From NCBI RefSeq assembly GCF_003435815.1, contig NZ_QTUV01000009.1, positions 40,448 through 104,447 of the forward strand: a stretch of 64,000 nucleotides of DNA. The letters are read 5' to 3'. The DNA is from Dorea sp. AM10-31 (GTDB lineage Bacteria; Bacillota; Clostridia; Lachnospirales; Lachnospiraceae). The position numbers and the translations under genes were made by a program. The notes below the pieces were generated by a model. The model did no database searches and was not told the DNA's origin. It was given only the letters and a program-made list of their open reading frames with translations. This document shows, in pieces, positions 26,976-35,370 of this stretch (the first letter of the stretch is position 1; each line of letters begins with the position of its first letter).

Positions 26976-27779
26976 ATGCAGAAAACAAAACGAAGAAGTG
27001 ACATAGCAGCGATTTTCACATGCCTGCTTCTGCTTATTTTGCTTGCCGGATATACCTGGATGATGCGTACGCCTTCCTTTCTTTCTGGCAAGGCAGGAAA
27101 GCCGTTCCTGAACTGGATCATGCAAAATTCAGATCTGGCGCTGGCAGTGCTGTTTCTGATTCTGACATCGGTACCGTTCTATCTGACATTTGATAAAAGA
27201 AAAGCACAGGCAAGAGATCTCGTGCCGGTTGCTCTGATGGCGGCAATGTGCGTAGTGGGAAGAGCAGCATTTTCCATAGTACCACTTCCGAATTTCAAGC
27301 CGGTGACGGCGATCGTGATGATCACGGCGATTGCATTTGGTGCGAAAGCAGGATATCTTACCGGTGCGCTTGCGGCGCTTTTGAGTAATTTTCTGTTCGG
27401 GCAGGGACCGTGGACACCGTGGCAGATGTTTTCATGGGGGATGATCGGTCTGATGACCGGACTTCTGTACCGGATCGGTGTATTTGGTACAGTAGGACAG
27501 GTGCAGACAGATGAACATGGAAAGAGAAAGAAACCAGTCCGGCTGTGTGTGTTCGGATTTTTCTGCGGAATTGCTTATGGCTGGTTTATGAACCTTCAAT
27601 ATATTATCGGATATGTAGATCCGATCAACTGGAAAACAATCGGACTTGCCTATGCGCAGAGTTTGTATTTTGATATCAGTCACGGAGTGTGCACGGCGCT
27701 TGTGCTGTATCTGGCAGCAGAACCGTGGACGCGAAAACTAATGAGGATCAGAAGAAAATTTAGTCTGGGAGAGAAATAA
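26976..27779 (+). CDS. ECF transporter S component, probable cobalamin (CbrT-like)
   Basis: 267 residues, about six transmembrane helices; long N terminus with an extra helix (about 10-32). The core has LVPVALMAAMCVVGRAAF, PNFKPVTAIVMITAIAFG and FGQGPWTPWQMFSWG, typical of vitamin/cobalamin-type S components. Substrate assignment rests on the cobalamin riboswitch and DUF4430 neighbours, not on a residue-level signature. AAAGGAGG precedes the ATG. Its stop codon touches the ATG of the next DUF4430 gene. Confidence 0.82.
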   Translation: MQKTKRRSDIAAIFTCLLLLILLAGYTWMMRTPSFLSGKAGKPFLNWIMQNSDLALAVLFLILTSVPFYLTFDKRKAQARDLVPVALMAAMCVVGRAAFSIVPLPNFKPVTAIVMITAIAFGAKAGYLTGALAALLSNFLFGQGPWTPWQMFSWGMIGLMTGLLYRIGVFGTVGQVQTDEHGKRKKPVRLCVFGFFCGIAYGWFMNLQYIIGYVDPINWKTIGLAYAQSLYFDISHGVCTALVLYLAAEPWTRKLMRIRRKFSLGEK

Positions 27780-29732
27780 ATGGATAAGAAACGAATAAAA
27801 AAACTGTTGACAGGCATCCTTCCGTTTCTTCTGATTGTTGCACTTTTGTGGATGCTGCCGGGGCGGACTGTGAAACCGAATAATCCGATTTCGGATAAGA
27901 CAACAAAGTTAAAGACGAATTTCGGAACCGGCGGTCAGTCAGGTAAGAAAAAAGAACAGTTAAAAAATGGAACTGATGACAAAGCGCAGAAGAACGGAAA
28001 TGGTTCCGGGACGAAGACGCAGGAGATGTCAAAAGAGAACACCACACAGAAGAAACAGAAAAAGACAAAGAAATCTTCTGGTTCAAAAGCGCAGAAACAG
28101 AAAGGAAACCAGGAGACAAAGGGTGATAATGGCAAACCGGACGATAAAGTTCCGGGGAAGAATCCGAATGGAGATAATGATGCAGACAGTGGAAAACATA
28201 ATCTGAAAAAGCCGGATAACGGAGATAATACCGGAAACAAAGACGGAAAACTGGTGACGGATCTTTACAGCCGGACAATCACTTATTCGGAGCTTACAGA
28301 AGATAAGCTGGATTTTTATGCGTATTATTCGAAGTCTGATGTAGACGCGAAGATAAAAGTAAATTACAAGCATGAGAATGATACCGGCAACGGAACTTGG
28401 CTGAAGTCAGAGAATCAGAAAGATTATCAGGCAACATTAAAGCACGGTAAAAATGTTATTACCATTTACTATACGGATGAAAAAGGAAACCGTGACTGGG
28501 CGCAGGCAGTGGTCGATTATGAGGCAGATAAGGCAGATAAAAATAATCCGACAGTAGGAAAGCATCCGCCATTGATAGAGACAAATCTGGATGACGGATT
28601 AAATACGATCCATACATCGGAATTTACATTTACAGTCAGTGCGAAAACATGGGAAGAAAAACGTATTTATTCGAATGCAATCCGTGTAATCATGGATGGA
28701 AAAGAAGTGACAAATCCGACCGGCAGTGGTGTATATGAATATGAATTACAGTTTAAACGTCCGAATGTGGGCGATACTTCCGACCATGTGATCACAGTGC
28801 TTGCGTGGGACAAAGACGGCAATTCCAAGTATGTGGAATATAAGCTTCGCTACCAGTATCATAATAAAGATGAGAAAATCGGAAGCGTTTCGGTTGTTAT
28901 TGACGCGACAACCGTGGAATGTGGCGTTGTAGAAGAAGGAACGGTAGATGTAAAAGCCGGAGATACGGCGGCAGAAGCGGTGCTGAAAATGCTGGATGAT
29001 TACGGGTATACTTATAATTCCGGCGGGTCTGTAAAACAGGAATTTTATCTGAGCAGCATTGCCCGCGCGGATGCATTTAAAGGTTGTAAGATTGGAGAAC
29101 GACTGGAAAAATTGCTGAAGCGTGATGGTATTACGTTTACTTCGCCGGGCTCCAGAGACCGGCTGAGCGAATTTGATTTCACAAGAGGTTCGGGATGGTT
29201 GTATTTCATAAACGGAAGTTACTGCCCGGGTAAGGCAATGTCTGCATGGAAGTTAAACGGTGGAGAGAAGATCGTGCTCCGCTATACAGTTGCTTATGGA
29301 AAAGACGTTGGTGTGACAGCGACAACAGAAGGAACATTATCCGGTTATTGTGCAGTCTGGAGAGACGGCGAGATTATTGAACAGGGACACAGTTATAAAG
29401 AGACATCCCGCGTGGAACCTACAGCGACGAAAGATGGATATGTAGAGTATACATGTAAGCGGTGTGGCGAGACAAAGCGGGAAACACTTCCGGCGACAGG
29501 AAACTCTGAGAAACCGGATAGACCAGGTTCTACAGATAAGCCAGATTCATCAGACAAACCGGGTTCCACAGATAAGCCGGGATCCACAGATAAGCCGGGA
29601 TCCACAGACAAGCCGGGCTCCACAGATAAGCCAGATTCATCAGACAAACCAGGTTCCACAGATAAGCCGGATTCATCGGATAAGACGCAGCCGACAGATA
29701 AAGAAGAAACAACTGCAGATACACTAAAGTGA
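27780..29732 (+). CDS. Membrane-anchored surface protein with DUF4430 domain and KPGSTD repeats
   Basis: 650 residues. N-terminal membrane anchor or uncleaved signal (about 8-27), a long lysine/asparagine-rich linker (30-160), a beta-sandwich region (about 165-365), and a DUF4430 domain (about 370-510) with GWLYFINGSYCPGKAMSAW and KLNGGEKIVLRYTVAYG. Then a small CKRCGE module (about 540-575) and a low-complexity C-terminal tail of KPGSTD-type hexads. No LPXTG motif at the end. It starts on the stop codon of the S component, so it is translated with the transporter. Predicted to hold cobalamin at the surface and pass it to the S component (inference). Confidence 0.8.
   Translation: MDKKRIKKLLTGILPFLLIVALLWMLPGRTVKPNNPISDKTTKLKTNFGTGGQSGKKKEQLKNGTDDKAQKNGNGSGTKTQEMSKENTTQKKQKKTKKSSGSKAQKQKGNQETKGDNGKPDDKVPGKNPNGDNDADSGKHNLKKPDNGDNTGNKDGKLVTDLYSRTITYSELTEDKLDFYAYYSKSDVDAKIKVNYKHENDTGNGTWLKSENQKDYQATLKHGKNVITIYYTDEKGNRDWAQAVVDYEADKADKNNPTVGKHPPLIETNLDDGLNTIHTSEFTFTVSAKTWEEKRIYSNAIRVIMDGKEVTNPTGSGVYEYELQFKRPNVGDTSDHVITVLAWDKDGNSKYVEYKLRYQYHNKDEKIGSVSVVIDATTVECGVVEEGTVDVKAGDTAAEAVLKMLDDYGYTYNSGGSVKQEFYLSSIARADAFKGCKIGERLEKLLKRDGITFTSPGSRDRLSEFDFTRGSGWLYFINGSYCPGKAMSAWKLNGGEKIVLRYTVAYGKDVGVTATTEGTLSGYCAVWRDGEIIEQGHSYKETSRVEPTATKDGYVEYTCKRCGETKRETLPATGNSEKPDRPGSTDKPDSSDKPGSTDKPGSTDKPGSTDKPGSTDKPDSSDKPGSTDKPDSSDKTQPTDKEETTADTLK
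29515..29690 (+). repeat. 18-bp tandem repeats encoding KPGSTD / KPDSSD
   Basis: About nine units of 18 bp with the theme GGTTCCACAGATAAGCCG and variants, in frame at the C terminus of the DUF4430 surface protein. Near-identical adjacent units suggest length variation by slippage. Confidence 0.8.
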
Positions 29733-29833
29733 GAAAATGAAAAAACCAACAATTTCTGATACGCCAGACAAAATAGGGGAAACAGAAAATTAAGAGATCA
29801 CAGAGAATAAAAGTCTCTGCCAGGGAGAAGAAG

Positions 29834-30898
29834 ATGAGAAAATATGGAAAACGCCTGCTTGCAGGAATCCTTGCATTTACACTTGCTGTTGGAGGTGCCG
29901 GATGTGCAAAGGAAGAGACGCAGGTAAAAAAAGATTTGAAATCGCAGATTGCACAGAGCGCGGAAAGTCTGGATACATTTTACGAATCACAAGAAAAATC
30001 TGTCCTGCTGGATGAAAGTACGCTCCCGGCGGGAGACGGAACGAGCGACTGGACGGCGGTTGCGCTGACATTCTCGGGAAAAGCAGACAGCAAAGTGCAG
30101 GCGGCATATTTGAATCGGTTACAGAAGTATGTCGAAAAAGCATATGAGCGGGGCGGCGGTTTAAGTAAAGTAAAGGCAACCGAATATCACCGGATCGCAC
30201 TTACGATGCTGGCGCTTGACGGGAATCCGGAAAAAGTGAAAAACGCATCCGGGAAAGTGATCGATCTTGTTGCGGACGGAACCTGGAATTTTACGAAAGG
30301 CGATCCGGGAATCCAGGGCGCAAATGGACTGTGCTATGCATTGCTTATGCTGGATGCCGGAGATTATAACAATCCAAAGAAGCCGGAGCTTAGAAAGAAG
30401 TTTATAACAGAGCTTCTGGAGTATCAAAAAGAAAGTGGTGGTTTTTGTATCGACAACAGTCTGGATCCGGAAGTAGATATAACAGCTATGGCGGTGCAGG
30501 CACTTGCACCTTATTATAAAGAAGACAAATGCAAGAAGGAAAAACTGGATGCGCAGAAGATGAAAGAAAGTATCGATGCAGCAGTAAAATGGCTTGCTGC
30601 GCAGGAGTCTGACGATGCAGAATTTCTATATGATAATATTGCAAGTTCTGAATCCATTTCCCAGGTGATCCTTGCACTGTGCGCACTAGAAAGAGATCCG
30701 GGAAAAGATGAGACATTTACGAAAAAAGAAAGCACACTGCTGGACGCGCTTGCAAAGTTCCGTAAAGAGGATGGCATATATATGCATGAAAAAGCGGACG
30801 AAGAAGGAAGTGCGATGGCAACGTATCAGGCAATGATCGCTTTGGAAGCGGTACAGAAATTGCGGACAGAGAAGAAATGGATTTTTGATTTTAAATAA
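29834..30898 (+). CDS. Lipoprotein with alpha/alpha-barrel (prenyltransferase/terpenoid-cyclase-like) repeats
   Basis: 354 residues. Lipobox AVGGAGC (Cys25) anchors it outside the membrane. The rest is helical with barrel-type repeats: HRIALTMLALDGNP, GANGLCYALLMLDAG, VDITAMAVQALAPYY, SISQVILALCALE and MATYQAMIALEAVQ. This alpha6/alpha6 fold is shared by squalene cyclases and by the N-terminal cobalamin-binding domain of intrinsic factor/transcobalamin. Given the DUF4430 genes beside it, the latter comparison is the more telling; the enzyme motifs of cyclases are not evident. About 100 bases separate it from the previous gene with no terminator. Confidence 0.78.
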   Translation: MRKYGKRLLAGILAFTLAVGGAGCAKEETQVKKDLKSQIAQSAESLDTFYESQEKSVLLDESTLPAGDGTSDWTAVALTFSGKADSKVQAAYLNRLQKYVEKAYERGGGLSKVKATEYHRIALTMLALDGNPEKVKNASGKVIDLVADGTWNFTKGDPGIQGANGLCYALLMLDAGDYNNPKKPELRKKFITELLEYQKESGGFCIDNSLDPEVDITAMAVQALAPYYKEDKCKKEKLDAQKMKESIDAAVKWLAAQESDDAEFLYDNIASSESISQVILALCALERDPGKDETFTKKESTLLDALAKFRKEDGIYMHEKADEEGSAMATYQAMIALEAVQKLRTEKKWIFDFK

Positions 30899-30932
30899 AA
30901 TGCAGAAGGATAGCAGGGAGAAAGGAACAGAT

Positions 30933-31880
30933 ATGCACGATAAAATAGTACAGATACAGGAAGAAGTGAAAAAAGCCATTGTCGGAAAAGATGATGTCAT
31001 AGAGAAAGTTCTGATCGCAGTACTGGCACAGGGACATGTGCTGTTGGAGGATGTGCCGGGAACCGGAAAAACAACACTTGCGACAGCATTTGCGAAGGCG
31101 CTTGGCCTGGATAATAAGCGTATCCAGTTTACACCGGACACGATGCCGTCAGATATTGTCGGATTTTCTGCTTATGATATGCAGACAGGAGAATTGCAGT
31201 ATAAACCGGGCGCGATCATGACAAATCTCCTGCTGGCAGACGAGATCAACCGTACGTCCAGCAAGACACAGGCAGCGCTTCTGGAAGCAATGGAGGAAAA
31301 ACAGGTGACAGTGGACGGCGTCACGAGAAAACTGGAAGAACCATTTATTGTTCTTGCGACCCAGAATCCGGTCGGTACAGCGGGTACTCAGAAACTGCCG
31401 AATGCACAGCTTGACCGTTTCCTGATGAAACTAAAAATGGGATACCCGGATCGTGCCGGGCAGATTGAGATGATGAAAGACAGACATCACGCCAATCCGC
31501 TGGATGATGTACAGCCGGCAGTGGATATTCCGGAACTTCTCAGACTGATCGGAGAGGTGCAGAACGTCTATGTGGATGATCTGATTTACAATTATATTTC
31601 AGAACTTGTTGAAGCGACGAGGACACAGGAAAATATTCAGCTTGGCTTAAGTCCGAGAGCGGCGCTTGCAGTATGCCGGAGCGCGAAAGCATGTGCATTT
31701 ATCAAAGGACGGGATTATGTGATACCGGCAGATGTGCTGGAAATCTTTGCACCGGTATGTGTGCACAGACTGTTGCTTTCTGCCAAAGCCAGACTGCATG
31801 AACAGTCTGCGGAGTTTGTCTTAAAAGAACTGACAGAACAGATTCCGGGACCGGAGATAAAGGAGTCAGTGATTCGATGA
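30933..31880 (+). CDS. MoxR-family AAA+ ATPase
   Basis: 315 residues. Walker A VPGTGKTT, Walker B LLADEINRTSSKTQAALLEA, sensor region ATQNPVGTAGTQKLPNAQLD and a C-terminal lid domain. MoxR ATPases act as chaperone-like remodelers with partner proteins such as DUF58/VWA proteins. The start at 30933 follows GAAAGGAAC; a TTG at 30885 would overlap the previous gene without a ribosome site. Its stop overlaps the DUF58 start (ATGA). It forms the usual MoxR-DUF58-transglutaminase trio with the next two genes. Confidence 0.92.
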   Translation: MHDKIVQIQEEVKKAIVGKDDVIEKVLIAVLAQGHVLLEDVPGTGKTTLATAFAKALGLDNKRIQFTPDTMPSDIVGFSAYDMQTGELQYKPGAIMTNLLLADEINRTSSKTQAALLEAMEEKQVTVDGVTRKLEEPFIVLATQNPVGTAGTQKLPNAQLDRFLMKLKMGYPDRAGQIEMMKDRHHANPLDDVQPAVDIPELLRLIGEVQNVYVDDLIYNYISELVEATRTQENIQLGLSPRAALAVCRSAKACAFIKGRDYVIPADVLEIFAPVCVHRLLLSAKARLHEQSAEFVLKELTEQIPGPEIKESVIR

Positions 31881-33016
31881 GAAAACAAAGGATCAAAGGA
31901 ATGATCAGCTGGATATTTGTGCAGGCGGTACTTGGAACAGTTGTATTTTTTCGTGACAGTGCCATAGCATTTTATTGCGTGGTGTTCTGGTTTCTGATTC
32001 CGTTTATAAGTACAGCTTTGAATCTGTACATAAGAAAGAATCTGAAAATGGAGATTTTCTGCCCGGCGTCTGCCGAAAAAGGAAAAGAACAGTCTGCGGA
32101 TATTTTTGTTGAAAACAGAGGAAAACTTCCGGTATTTCATAGTTTTGTCAGAGTACAGATGAAAAACAGGCTGACGAAAGAAATGACGGAACAGGATATT
32201 GAGATTCCGACAGTGACAGAGAAACAGACAAAAGAAAGTTTTTCCTTTCGCTCAGATTATTGCGGTTATCTGACGATGAAGATAACCGGAGTTTTTCTGA
32301 TTGACTGGCTTGGTTTTCTTGCTGTCCGCTGTAAAGAGAGCGGGACACAGTCTGTGGCAAAAACGGTTGTACTGCCGGATACATTTGTACCGCAGATAGT
32401 TTTAGAGCCGGCAGCCGGAAGTACAGAGGATGCCGAAGAATGGTCGCCGTTCCGGAAAGGAAACGATCAGACCGAGACGTATGCGCTCCGCGATTATGCA
32501 CCCGGTGACAGCCTGCGGCAGATCCACTGGAAATTATCATCAAAGAGAGGGCAGCTTATCATAAGAGAGCCGAGCCTTCCGGAAATAAAAACATTGCTTT
32601 TGTTCTGGAATAAGGAAGGACAGGCAGAAGCAGGAGAAATGGATACGATGGCAGAAGTTGTTTCATCTGCTGCTCAGATGATCTGGGAAATGGGTGAGAC
32701 ATTTACACTTGGATGGCAGCAGAATGAGGAGAGCTGTTATATGCCGGTCGGAACAGAGGAAGAACTGCAGCGGGCGATCGCGCAGATGTTAAAAGGAGAA
32801 TTTCCGGTGGAAGAGCAGACGCAGAATACATATGCGAAAGTGATTTGTTTTGGACTGGAAAATCAGGAAGAAGGAAATCTTCCGGATGAGCTGAAGGAAG
32901 CGCAGGTGACAGAGGTGCTCTGCGCCAGAGAACCGAAACGAAGAATTGCGGAACCGGGCAGGATCATCTACTGCGCCGGAACTTACAGAGAAGATCTGAT
33001 AAGAATGGAATTATAA
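31877..33016 (+). CDS. DUF58 membrane protein
   Basis: 379 residues: two N-terminal transmembrane helices (about 8-52), a beta-rich extracytoplasmic or cytoplasmic segment, then the DUF58 core with EWSPFRKGNDQTETYALRDY and the signature GDSLRQIHWKLSSKRGQLI. DUF58 proteins always travel with MoxR ATPases; their exact role is unknown. The start codon overlaps the MoxR stop. The C-terminal third resembles the VWA-like part of the family without a clear metal site. Confidence 0.88.
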   Translation: MRKQRIKGMISWIFVQAVLGTVVFFRDSAIAFYCVVFWFLIPFISTALNLYIRKNLKMEIFCPASAEKGKEQSADIFVENRGKLPVFHSFVRVQMKNRLTKEMTEQDIEIPTVTEKQTKESFSFRSDYCGYLTMKITGVFLIDWLGFLAVRCKESGTQSVAKTVVLPDTFVPQIVLEPAAGSTEDAEEWSPFRKGNDQTETYALRDYAPGDSLRQIHWKLSSKRGQLIIREPSLPEIKTLLLFWNKEGQAEAGEMDTMAEVVSSAAQMIWEMGETFTLGWQQNEESCYMPVGTEEELQRAIAQMLKGEFPVEEQTQNTYAKVICFGLENQEEGNLPDELKEAQVTEVLCAREPKRRIAEPGRIIYCAGTYREDLIRMEL

Positions 33017-33092
33017 AGAACAGATCACAAAGAAGAGATTATAAGAAACAGTCTGTAAAGAACAGCGTGTAAAATGCAGGAAGGATGTTATA

Positions 33093-35273
33093 TTGGCAGG
33101 ACTTTATATCACAAAGAAAAAACAGAATAAGAAAGCCATTTCTGACAACTGGTGGTTCGCAGGGCTCAGCATAATCCTGCTTCTTACAGCGCTGGTAAAG
33201 AGAAAGGCTGTGAAAAATGGTTTCAGCAGACAGGGAAATGTCTGGAGAGCATTTCTCACAGGAAAGACAGGGAAAATCTGGCTGGATTATCCGGTGCATG
33301 GAAAAGCAGGAAGTGTACTGGCAGCAGTTCTTCTTGCAGTACTTCTCGGAATGTTGCTTTTTGTTCTTGTGAAAAAGAAAAGAACAGGAATGCTCCTTGT
33401 GGTCTGGACAATCTGGATGGCAGGATATGGAATCGGATTTTTCCGGAAAAGATGGGGACTGTTTGCAGGAACACTCTTTCTTGCCATATATTTTGCGTGT
33501 CGTTCCGGTATGGCAGGAGATAGTTTACAAAAAAGATTCTGGAAGAACAGGATAGCACTTGCAGGTGCGTTGGTGCTGATAGCCGGCATCTGCCTCGCAG
33601 GGAGTGGAATCGTAAAAGAAATCCTGGAACGTATAGGTGCAGATACGCTCAATGCCGGACATGCAAGGTTGGAACTTGCAGGAAAAATGCATGCCATGCG
33701 TTACGATCATGGAGAGACTGCGCTGACAGAGGGTGTGCTTACGGATGTAAAACAGCGGACACAGAGTAAAAAGACAGCGCTTCTTGTCACGATGGAGCAT
33801 CCGCAGAAACTTTATCTCAGACAGATGACCGGGGAAATCTATACAGGGAGTTCCTGGGAGCCACTGGATGCGAAAGATCGAAAAGAAGGAAAGGCTTTAT
33901 TTTACTGGATGCACAGATCGGGCCTCTATGGACAGAACGTAACGGGCGAGGCACTTGGACTTTCCGGTAAGAAAAAAACAGCGTCCGTGATAGTTGAAAA
34001 TGTATCGGCATGCGAGAAAAACAGGTATTTACCATATGGTTTGAAAGCAGGAACCACTTTTGTGGAAGATGTAATCGGAGATACAGAAAATCCGGCGCAG
34101 ACCGGAAAAGAGAAACTGACATACTACACCGGAAGTACGGCGGACTGGTACAAACAGGCAGTCTGGATTGAAAAACACCAGAAGGAGCAAAAAGTACAGC
34201 AGTATCTTAAGAAGGAAGAGGCATACCGGAAATTTGTCTATGCAAAAGATCTCCGCCTTACGAACACGGCGATCGGCGTGATGGAAGAACTTCTGAAAAA
34301 TGAAAAAAAGGAAGAACATTCGCTGACAGAGATCTTAAAGCTGGTGAAGGATACTTTGGCGAACCAGTTGAATTATAATGAAGCTGTACGAACAGATAAT
34401 GGCAAACAGGATTTTCTGCGCTATACGTTTGAGCAGACAAAAAATGGATATGATGTACACTATGCGACAGCAGCTACATTGATGCTTCGCTATCTCGGAG
34501 TACCGGCGCGTTATGTGGAAGGTTATTATATGTCCGTAGATGAGATGAGAAATGTGAAAGCCGGACAGCCGGTGAAAATTAAGAAAAAACAGGCGCATGC
34601 GTGGACAGAATATTATCTGGACGGCGTTGGTTGGATCCCGCTTGAAGTGACGCCGGGTTATACAGATAAGGAAGATGAGCAGAAATTATCAGACATCCTG
34701 TCAGGCACAAACGGAAAAGGCGGAGCAGCAGGAAAATTATATCAGAAAAGCGGACAGACCTACGAGCCGCAAAAAGCGGACGGTCAGCAGGAGAAGAGTT
34801 CGAATGACAAACCTGTATTCCGTGGACAGACCGGGAAACATCTTCTGTGGTTGTTTCTGCTGATTCTGGTGCTTGTTATTGTGGGAATCAGCGTTATCAT
34901 TTTATGGAAGAGAAGAAAAAAATTAGTTTCTTTTGAAATAGAAGTCAGTAAGATGGAACCAGCGGCAGCAGTTGCGGAATTGTATGGCTACAGTCAGAAG
35001 CTTATGGAACTGTGCGAGGTGAAAGTATGTGGCATGGAAGTGCCGGTGGCAGGTTTTGCAGGTGCAACGGAGGCTGACGAAACATGTGCGCAGGCAGAAA
35101 GCGAACGGATGCATTTCCTTAATCAGAAAGCGAGATTCAGCGGGCATACCGTAAGCGAAAAAGAAAGAAAGGAAATGCTTGCTTATGTGGAAAAAGTGAT
35201 TTGCCTTTGTAAGAAACGAAGGAGTAAATGGAAATGTTTCCGGGATCATTATCTGTGCTGGAGATACAGATAA
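33093..35273 (+). CDS. Transglutaminase-like membrane protein lacking the catalytic Cys
   Basis: 726 residues, starting at a TTG preceded by AGGAAGGA; no ATG fits better. N-terminal membrane helices (about 22-37, 73-93, 100-118, 123-136, 153-172), a large extracytoplasmic region with a transglutaminase core (about 405-525), a TM helix near 585-610 and a cytoplasmic tail. In this family the core reads GYCxHFA; here it is GYDVHYATAA, so Asp454 replaces the nucleophile. His502 (AHAWTEYY) remains and the usual Asp of the third motif is Glu518 (WIPLEVTPG). It is probably a non-catalytic binding or scaffold domain. It follows MoxR and DUF58. Confidence 0.85.
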   Translation: MAGLYITKKKQNKKAISDNWWFAGLSIILLLTALVKRKAVKNGFSRQGNVWRAFLTGKTGKIWLDYPVHGKAGSVLAAVLLAVLLGMLLFVLVKKKRTGMLLVVWTIWMAGYGIGFFRKRWGLFAGTLFLAIYFACRSGMAGDSLQKRFWKNRIALAGALVLIAGICLAGSGIVKEILERIGADTLNAGHARLELAGKMHAMRYDHGETALTEGVLTDVKQRTQSKKTALLVTMEHPQKLYLRQMTGEIYTGSSWEPLDAKDRKEGKALFYWMHRSGLYGQNVTGEALGLSGKKKTASVIVENVSACEKNRYLPYGLKAGTTFVEDVIGDTENPAQTGKEKLTYYTGSTADWYKQAVWIEKHQKEQKVQQYLKKEEAYRKFVYAKDLRLTNTAIGVMEELLKNEKKEEHSLTEILKLVKDTLANQLNYNEAVRTDNGKQDFLRYTFEQTKNGYDVHYATAATLMLRYLGVPARYVEGYYMSVDEMRNVKAGQPVKIKKKQAHAWTEYYLDGVGWIPLEVTPGYTDKEDEQKLSDILSGTNGKGGAAGKLYQKSGQTYEPQKADGQQEKSSNDKPVFRGQTGKHLLWLFLLILVLVIVGISVIILWKRRKKLVSFEIEVSKMEPAAAVAELYGYSQKLMELCEVKVCGMEVPVAGFAGATEADETCAQAESERMHFLNQKARFSGHTVSEKERKEMLAYVEKVICLCKKRRSKWKCFRDHYLCWRYR

Positions 35274-35370
35274 AGCTGGCAAAATGAGCTGGCTGATTCA
35301 AAAAGTACAGCAGGATAGCCAGAGAATATTTGAGCAGAAACAAACGAGATAAGAATGAAGGAGAATGCGC

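Noticed and set aside
24397..27779. Cobalt or nickel (CbiMNQO) transporter
   Set aside because: No CbiM or CbiN is present; the S component is of the vitamin type, and the DUF4430 partners fit cobalamin rather than the metal ion.
29834..30898. Squalene cyclase or prenyltransferase enzyme
   Set aside because: A lipoprotein outside the membrane in a B12-regulated operon, without the catalytic DxDD or zinc motifs of those enzymes; only the barrel fold is shared.
31715..32140. 141-codon minus-strand frame, and similar long reverse frames under metK, rpoB and adhE
   Set aside because: They mirror well-supported plus-strand genes, are rich in His/Cys/Phe from reverse codons and lack ribosome sites.
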